Positions 57,000-64,000 of a stretch of DNA of 64,000 bases are shown one piece after another (within the stretch, counting starts at the first letter, position 1; each line of letters starts with the position of its first letter). Below the pieces are notes generated by a model. That model saw only the letters and a program-made list of their open reading frames with translations, made no database searches and was not told the origin of the DNA. Both the position numbers and the translations under genes were made by a program. The stretch comes from Cristatella mucedo (Eukaryota; Bryozoa; Phylactolaemata; Cristatellidae), in contig WPIO01000006.1 in the NCBI GenBank assembly GCA_009760855.2, positions 4,832,501 to 4,896,500 of the forward strand, in the 5' to 3' direction.

Positions 57000-57720
57000 T
57001 TGAATTAAAAAGTGGCTGATATGTAGGAAAATACGTCACTGGCCTGGCAGCAGTATGCTCGAGGTCTCTATCTTGCTGCCAAATGTATCGACCCTTCGCA
57101 GAGTGTTAGAGCTGTGAAATCCACCTTGCTTGACCAGCAATAGTGGGCCAGCCTGACTCGAACCCCGCTGATCAACAGTGGAGCGATATCGATAGGTGGC
57201 TGAGGCGGGTGTACGACCTGCACAGTGGCCCATCCTTTCAGTAAAGCATAGGCTTTGTGAAATTTGCTGCAACAGTAGAGACAATTCAAAAGCCTGTGCT
57301 CTTTATGCCTAGCAAGACAAGGGAGGTCTAAAGAATCATGGCAGACGAAGTCACACTGTACTCATACATATCAACAGCATAGGCGTTTGTTTTTGGCTGT
57401 CAATACGTATTTTCACAGGCTGTGCTCAACTTTAGTATGCCTTGCATCATTGAAACCCTCTTTATACTCGAGCGAATTTACTACCACAGTAGCTGTGGCC
57501 ATACTGCAAGGATTTTTTTAACAGTGAGTATAAGACAATTCTTGCAAATATGCACGTGTTAAATCTCGAGGGATTTTTAAACCAGGCAATGTCTCCATAG
57601 AGGCTATATTGCCTGGGGGGGGGGGCAGGAACGAGCAGGAGATATTCTGCAAGCTAGTGATGCCGGAGCTATTAATTTCCAAACATTATCTCCATAGTTT
57701 CTTTGCTTTGGCCTCTCAGC
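57000..57720. other. Host-like DNA, nothing recognised
   Basis: Contains a run of 11 G at about 57616. No gene or repeat family recognised. Confidence 0.35.
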
Positions 57721-57724
57721 TTAT

Positions 57725-58000
57725 AGTAATTAATGATGATGATAACAAGACAATTATGCTACATTCTAAGAGAACCTCATCTCTTTCTGGGCACTTTACA
57801 CATGCTGAAAATGCAGAATATTAATTGGGTGGAGGTAGAATACACAGTGTCAGCACTCTAAAGCCCATAAAAGATAATTCATGCAAACAAAGCAAATGCT
57901 GTGAGGAACAAGTGATTTTTGATTTATTTTAAATATGATCAAGTCAAGGAATGTCGTAACACCATTTGATGGGAGAGTTGCCTGCTGTGTGACCGTACAA
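57725..58000 (-). mobile_element. LINE-1 family 3' UTR fragment
   Basis: GATGATGATAACAAGA at the end, then CTAAGAGAACCTCATCTCTTTCTGGGCAC, then CACAGTGTCAGCACTC and AAATATGATCAAGTCAAGG, in the same order as at 51.7-52.0 kb. Confidence 0.78.
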
Positions 58001-58439
58001 ACTAAAAGCTCTGTCTCCAAGGGATGTGATGCTGGTTTAGAGGCACCGATAAACAACTCGAGTAAGACGAGTTGGTCGTACAATGAGAAATCTGCTGTAG
58101 CAGCCTTTTTGAGACCACATCGCTTGAATGTGCCACGGGAAATATGCCTGACATTTGAAATTAGATGGCACAAACTGTCTTGCGAGTGAATAAAGATGAA
58201 ACTGACTTACTAAGTATGGCAAACCTGGTGTTATTCTGAAATTTGTGCCTCCAAAATGGCTTGGACGGCATACCTCGATTAGCCTCTGTGTGGAACATAG
58301 TTGTCCCCTACCGGAGTAGCTTTTCACTACTCGACTACGTCACCTCAATTTCATGCCAGTCATTTTCTATGTAGGCACTCTTGCAAGATTTTGCACTTAG
58401 TTAGATAAAGACATGGCCATCAGCCACTTATAGTTGGTT

Positions 58440-58945
58440 TCCCTGTCTAGACAACATGCTCCCAAAGCCTGGACCTCACTCCCGACTGACGTCACGACAT
58501 CCTCTGACGTGATGCTTAAGAAAGAAGCTTCAAACGTGCCTATTTGTTGCAGCATCTATTGGGTCCTTTTTATTCATCCTTTGTGTGGTACACCAAGATT
58601 TCGAGCTGATTCAACTGGAGATATGCTGGCAGAGCCAATTTTGAGTCAGTCTTCCTAATCTCTGAATCACACTGGGTTTGCCCATAACTAGTAAGTTAGT
58701 TTTATCATCGCTTAGTTTTAGAAAATTTGCTGCCATCCATGTGAGGATGTCATCGATGCATGCAGCTAGTGAGTTGAGAGAATTTGAGGTGCTCGAAGGC
58801 TGGGAGGAATCAAGCAAAGGTACGACTGAGTGTCATCCGCATAGAAGTGAAAGCCTAGATTGTGCTTGGCAATCACATCAGCAAGAGGCAGAGTATAAAC
58901 CGTGAAAAGAACCGGACGTAGCACTGAGCCCTGAGGTACTCCATA
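58440..58945. mobile_element. Two LINE-1 pieces in opposite orientation
   Basis: 58445-58590 is plus-oriented (APKAWTSLPTDVTT, counterpart of APKAWNSLPNC). 58592-58945 is minus-oriented RT ([41 protein letters not shown]) with one frameshift near 58815. The RT piece is joined at about 58945 to the end of an Ala-rich unit. Confidence 0.85.
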
Positions 58946-59130
58946 GGCCGGAGTGAGCCGGTGCGACGCAGCCATCGCCCTGCGAGCCGAAAAGGTTCTC
59001 GGCAGCAAAAACACTGCCGCTTGAGCTTCGTCGTTGAAATTGTTGTGCTTGTTGCGGGCCAAAACCGAACGAGCAAACGAGGCGACGCCGGAGCGGCAAA
59101 GATCACCGAAGTTCGCCTCAAGAAGGCACG
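58945..59130 (+). repeat. Alanine-rich unit, terminal fragment (copy 3)
   Basis: About 185 bp matching 38905-39075 and 41400-41585 (CGACGCAGCCATCGCCC, GAGCCGAAAAGG, CTCGGCAGCAAAAACAC). On the minus strand it forms one open frame with the adjoining RT piece, by chance of the junction. Confidence 0.85.
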
Positions 59131-59349
59131 TGGGTGATGTGTACACGAATGCAATCTCAACTTGTCTACGTACAATTTCTTGGACAATTTTTCAGAGACT
59201 TTTTTATTTCTGAATATTGCGACGTTACCATATATCGAATAGACCTTGTATCCACCAACTTTTACCTTTCTAAGCTCTTACCACTCATCACTACCTCGCT
59301 CAACGTACGTGTAATGCAAACTAGTTTAAAAAAATCGATGAGAATTTAA

Positions 59350-60708
59350 ACTGCAGGTAATTTTAGTGCTCTGAAAGAAGCACCATCACCGTTAACGATG
59401 AGATTGAGTTGCTTTTCAGAGATAATAATGCTGCGAACTTTATAAAACCAAACAGTTGCATCACTCCTATACTTGATAGTGAGGCGTAGAATGTTAGTAT
59501 TACTAAGCGATTGCTCGTTAAAGCTAAGGTCAATTACGCTGAAAGGCTATAACGCTATATAGTCTAAAAGGTGGATTCCAGTTTTAGCTAAGTTCAAGCT
59601 TACACTGAGGAACTGTTTCCTAAACTGATTAAAGTCTACGTAAGACTTGTGGCCTTGAGCTAGAGGAAAGATGTTTTTCTTACGCACTTTCAATTCTTGG
59701 CTGACTTCCGCCTCCAAGATGCAGTGCAACAATTTTTTGTAGTTAGCATGAATAAGTACTGCCTACTACCGGACTTATTCGGTTAAAAAAATGCATCCTT
59801 GAGCCACCTAACTGTTTTAACTTTAGATTGAACGGTAAGTCTGCACATTTGCTGACTGCTGTCAGTTATTGGTGATATTTCATGCCTTCTTTTCCTATAA
59901 GTAAGTTTAATTCTACCATATGTTTTATGATTTTTATCTGCTGGACAACGTTTTGTCGAAATGCTAGGGTTAGTGTTAGGATAAATTAGGCGAGGCTCGT
60001 GATAGGATATTCTAGCAATGCTAGTTGTGTTTGCTGCAGGAGTTGCCGCTGGAGTAGCAACTATGTGTAACGCATTCATTTCCTCAAATGCTCCTCTTTT
60101 TAGCATGGATTATGGATTATCTTTCCTCATGGATTATCATGCAGGATTAGAATCAGCGGCTACGGAAAATCCTACACCGCTAACCTCTTGAGGATAATAA
60201 TTACCATCCCCATTACCGTAACTCTTTCTCAAAAACGATGTCAACCCCACACTTCTATTGTAATCACCAATATTTAATAGCTTTCCTAGATCTGTAGAAG
60301 TTTCACCCATTCATTACTCAGTATTTTTAGAAGTATTATGATTTAACTTCAACCCCCATTTTGCAGTCGTATTCTGTCGAAAAGCCAAGCACATTCACTA
60401 TTAATGAATAAAATATCGTTATAGCCAGGTGCTTGATAACCAGCATCACTAATAGAAGTAGCAACTGGGTGAGTGTCAGCCCCCCTTCACAGCCCTATAC
60501 TACCTTCAACCAATGGAAACGTTTCAGAAAGTACACAGTAAACCGTATTCCTAGCTTTTACGAAGAAGCTAACATTTGTTCCAGAACTAATTGCAGTTTC
60601 TTTAATTCAATTAGATGGACGAAACTCATGGTATTGAACGCTATAGATGGGTGCCGGAGCTAGCTCTCAATCAGTCATATGAAATATCTTATTTACACCC
60701 AAATTCAT
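59350..60708 (-). pseudogene. Major capsid protein, diverged type (copy 3)
   Basis: Minus-strand homologue of copy 2, start ATG at 60706-60708. Landmarks: ARNTVYCVLSETFPLVEGSI (~60510-60570), SECAWLFDRIRLQ (~60370), GAFEEMNALH (~60080), SIARISYHEPRLIY (~60000), GRIKLTYRKRRHE (~59900), DFNQFRKQFLSVSLN (~59600). More broken than copy 2: a deletion removes the block around the FGLRKDMDK equivalent (~60115-60130). TAG in IAL-stop-PFSVIDL (~59551) falls where copy 2 has Tyr and copy 1 has TAA. Confidence 0.74.
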
Positions 60709-60800
60709 CCTCCCTATTTAGCAGTAGTTAAGAGTATTTACCTTGTTTCTATTGTTATAAACAACCAACTTTTTCAGTTGCTAAAGCACCACCGTTCTGT

Positions 60801-60960
60801 ATAACTGACGACAAAGACTTTCTAATTCTTTACATTCTAATACTAATTCTTTATATACTATCATTACTTCTTAACATGTTTTATATAATCGGCTTCAATG
60901 CTAACATCTCTTACTTTAAGTATCCTACGAATGAATTTGATTCAGCTTACATTTCTCACA
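60801..60960 (+). pseudogene. Small membrane protein between capsid and fibre (copy 3)
   Basis: Homologue of 43374-43508 with the start ATG changed to ATA. Reads DFLILYILILILYILSLLLN then FNANISYFKYPTNEFDSAY, longer than copy 2. One transmembrane segment. Confidence 0.5.
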
Positions 60961-60973
60961 GAAACAAATTCCA

Positions 60974-62088
60974 ATGGCTCATATTAATACGACACCTTTG
61001 CATCGAATTTACAGACCAACGCTCTACAGTTTACCAACCGGCAAATTGGTAGATGAAAATACGGTTTATCTTACACGTTCATAGCTCACACCTGACGATG
61101 CACAAGTGATGGACATGAAAGGTAATCGAATAGTTTATCAGCGAAGGATTCCAGCTTTTATTCCAGTTTCTTTAAGTTGGAATCCTGAAAATTTCTCTGT
61201 ACATTTAAAACTAAATGGTGAAGCTTGCTTGAGTAGATTGAGTGACGCTAGCAATATAGTTATTGGTAGCATAAGTTACACGTCAGACGTGCAAGCCATG
61301 ATAATTTTAAAGATTGATCGTTCATACGTCGACATTGGATGTGATTACTTGGATTTACTCATATTTACGACGCAGTTAATATAAGGAATTTTAATTTTTC
61401 CAGAGGAGAGGTAATAGCAATTTTAGAACTTATTTAAACTAGAGGAAATCTGGTGTCTGGAACGTTAAACTTGAATGAAATAACATTCAGTGTTTTTTTC
61501 TCATCCAGAAGATGCTGCAGGTGCAGTAAAACAAATATATGTGTTTATAAATTATGAACCTAAAGTTAGCAGAGGTACTACCTACCTGTGATTTAGATTG
61601 GGATATGATTAATGCTTGTTGGATTATTTTTTCGAATCCAGTAAATCTCAGTGATGCTGCAACGAAAGATTATGTGGATACAAAAGTTGCCATCAATGGA
61701 GATGCTATAATTAGTGATTCGTGGAAGGCATGATAGTTATTATGGATGACCCGCTTGTAATTGAGATGATCCAATCTTTGCATTTATCAAGACTTACTTT
61801 GTCACTAAACTATGTGATACGATGACTGGTACTCCTGACATGAGTCACAATATGCTAAGGATTACGGAAGATCCCAATCCAAGCGATGGTGTTAGATTAG
61901 GCTACCTTCACAATTTATTTGATGGAAAGGCTAGAGTAGTAAGCTTTAGAGGATATTGCGATACTATTTTAATAAATCTACAAGCAAAAGCAATAGGATG
62001 GGCAACACAAATACCAAATATCTCAAGTGCAGGATTTGTTATTGCTACATACTATGGTCAACTATCTAGGTCGCGTTTAATGTTATAG
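60974..62088 (+). pseudogene. Fibre-like protein (copy 3)
   Basis: Starts MAHINTTPLHRIYRPT. TAG at 61082-61084 in the same place as copy 2. MDMKGNRIVYQRRIPAFIPV (61106 on), a decayed LNLNE block, VNLSDAATKDYVDTKVAING (~61640-61695, a canonical fibre motif), MTGTPDMSHNMLRITEDP (61822 on), and end ISSAGFVIATYYGQLS at TAG 62086-62088. No SINE inside. Confidence 0.75.
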
Positions 62089-62094
62089 CACTAT

Positions 62095-62865
62095 TAACTT
62101 GTTAGCGAACTGAGATTGCTTGAATATGCAACTCGTGAAGTCTCGCATTGAGCGATGTAAAAAGTTTTCGCGTGCGTCTCGGTAAACATGGCGATTTAAA
62201 AAGCCAGAATTTGAGCTGCTTATGCTGTGAGTGCCGTACACAAAACTCTTCTGCACAACACCCAAAAATCTTGGTGGCTTTGTGAAGTAATAGAAGGAGA
62301 CACGTTAGAATTTACATACATGAGATTCATTGTAGCATTGCTAATATTATTTATTGTTGCATATTGATGCATTCCCTTATATTCTGTAATAGCAAGCACG
62401 CAAGTTCGCCATAAGAGGCAGCAAGATGAATACATCAGCAGCATTTTATATTCCGAAACAGCTGACAGCTTCTGCCAAACTAGAGAGTTGAAACTGGAAG
62501 TGCTACGAACACTGACCAGTTGATCGGCCTTAGAGGCGATGGTGTCAGCCGTACAATCGTCATTAGCAGCATTCATTCTTGCACCGGAGGTTACACCTGC
62601 TGCTGCCCGGGCTCGGAGACCCAGCTCCTCTAGGGTGAAAGCTTCGGCAGTCCGTACATGACGATTTTGCATGCATTCGGACAGGTGAGCCTTTAGGCTT
62701 CAGTGCTCGGAGCTTGCTTAATAGTTTGACATACTTTGAGGGATCAGCTTACGAGAGTAGGAAGCTGTGGCAATTTTATTGACCAACCAAGGCATAGCAA
62801 TTGTGGCAGCATCGTGGCTATGATGAGCTGTTAGCCCCGAGGCAGGCGATGCACTGGAAATTGTT
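62095..62865 (+). repeat. Shared flank, first part (copy 3)
   Basis: Counterpart of 35075-35840 and 44850-45545, with the LINE-2 tail at 62228-62320 and TTGACCAACCAAGGCATAGC near 62780. Confidence 0.85.
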
Positions 62866-63652
62866 TAAATGACAGGAAGTTGTATGAGACTAGGTGCACT
62901 TTTGAACGCGAGGGATAGCAGCTCTACAAGTAGAAATAAAAAGTTCATCTTTGTATGTACGTTTAAACTGCTACATAAGCAGCAGAGCCGTGGCAGCAGA
63001 GCCACAGAGCAGCAACAACAGAGCAGCAGACAGAGCCGCACTAACAGAGTAGCAACAGCAACAGCAGCGTAGCAGCAGCAGTGTAGCAGATAAAGCACCA
63101 ACAACAAAGCAGCAACAGCAGCAAAGTAGCAGCAGCAGAGTGGCAGCAGGTAGAGCAGCAACAGCAGGGCAGCAGAAGCTGAGACATTCTAATAGAGTAG
63201 CAGCAGCAGCAGCAGCAGCAGCAGCAAAGGAAAGCAGCACCTCAAGCTTTTAAAGTTTGAGCACCACCCCTTTGCTGCTACTCTTTGGTGTCGAGTCGTG
63301 CATGCATTGATGCCTTTAAGTGTACGTGTATACGTATAGGGATAGCTACTGCTTCACATATAACCTCTAGGCTTGTTGTCTCTAAGTATGGCTTTAAGCC
63401 ACTGGGTGACTACCAAAAGGCTTCACTTTTCCTAAGCAGCACAGATGGTGCCGATGAGGCATATCGTATGCCCTCGTGTGGCCCAGGAGTTAAGTTGCTA
63501 TTCGCCTGTGACGACTGATCATGTTGACCATGTTAAATACGTGAAGCGCCTGAATGGACATCGAGTTCTCTCAGGGTGTTATAAAAATGACTTATCTGAT
63601 TAAGCTTTTGGTTTCTGAAATTAATTGAGCCACGAGCAATTGAGTCGCACCC
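62865..63652 (+). repeat. Shared flank, CAG-rich module and SINE-2 tail (copy 3)
   Basis: CAG-rich 62970-63230, GGTGTCGAGTCGTGCATGCAT at ~63290, SINE-2 head at ~63475-63500 and tail to ~63600. Diverges from copies 1 and 2 at ~63652 and instead matches the inverted arm at 55.82-56.17 kb out to the window edge. Confidence 0.88.
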
Positions 63653-64000
63653 AGCAGTAAGCCCAAGAGCTTTGCAATGCAAATTCCGAAGCAGCTGGAC
63701 TAACGACAGCCTGAGCATGAAATCCGCAGAACCGAGGCAGACTCTAGAACCCATTGTCTATTATGAAGTCGCATGGTGTAGGACGGCCGGTGCAGTACAT
63801 CTCAAGCTAATATGCCATTCCAAATAATTGAGTAAGAAGAATTTTGCTCCAAATTCAGCAGATTTTAGACACGATATAACATGAACCTGCAGTATGTAAC
63901 GACTTGTTAACTGAGCCAAATATTTATTTAACTATACTTGAGTATCAAGTTTTTGAGAGTCCGCTTTTATAACCAGCTTTAGGCTTTCAACGCTCGAGTT
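63653..64000 (+). repeat. Right arm of the ~1.1-kb inverted pair, outer part
   Basis: Reverse complement of 55817-56165. The outermost readable block is CTTTAGGCTTTCAACGCTCG. Continues beyond the window. Confidence 0.85.

Overview
The window is nuclear DNA of a metazoan, most likely an invertebrate. This rests on a spliced methionine synthase reductase gene with kilobase introns, a two-exon secreted gene with a chitin-binding-like cysteine pattern, CR1/L2-type LINE remains, two tRNA-derived SINE families and a hAT MITE. I cannot name the species. Host genes are sparse; most of the window is repeats and remains of a double-stranded DNA virus lineage.

Layout. 1-9.9 kb (minus strand): the 5' half of MTRR, five exons with matching splice phases, introns carrying LINE and SINE copies. 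10-12 kb: GC-rich MTRR upstream region and a long (GA)n tract. 12.1-15.1 kb: an AT-rich block with a broken protein-primed DNA polymerase gene of the Polinton/Maverick-adintovirus kind, beside a divergent fibre-like fragment. 15.1-25.2 kb: ordinary host DNA with the small secreted gene, a LINE 3' end, SINEs and a (TA)n tract. 25.2-35.1 kb: a second AT-rich block with the rest of a Polinton-like gene set. On the minus strand lie an adenain-like protease and a zinc-ribbon gene. On the plus strand lie an FtsK/HerA-type packaging ATPase, a helical protein, three tandem penton-like paralogues, a glycine-rich/coiled-coil protein, the double-jelly-roll major capsid protein, a YqaJ-like nuclease and a fibre. 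Nearly every gene has in-frame stops and frameshifts.

35-47 kb and 55.8-64 kb: repeated composite DNA. A second, diverged capsid gene (minus), a small membrane protein and a fibre (plus) occur twice (41.8-44.8 and 59.4-62.1 kb). Each copy is followed by the same flank of LINE tail, CAG-rich module and SINE tail, and that flank also follows the fibre end at 35.1 kb. A GC-rich alanine-rich unit is tandemly duplicated at 37-41.6 kb. 47-55.8 kb: host DNA with no gene I recognise, a LINE reverse-transcriptase copy (51.7-53.5 kb) and a 190-bp hAT element with a perfect 8-bp target duplication.

How the parts relate: the viral genes together would form a virion (capsid, penton, protease, packaging ATPase, fibre) plus protein-primed replication. 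No integrase and no polymerase palm domain is visible, and the reading frames are decayed, so this reads as an endogenised, partly amplified viral fossil. Protein families were assigned by recognising motifs by eye; no database search was run.
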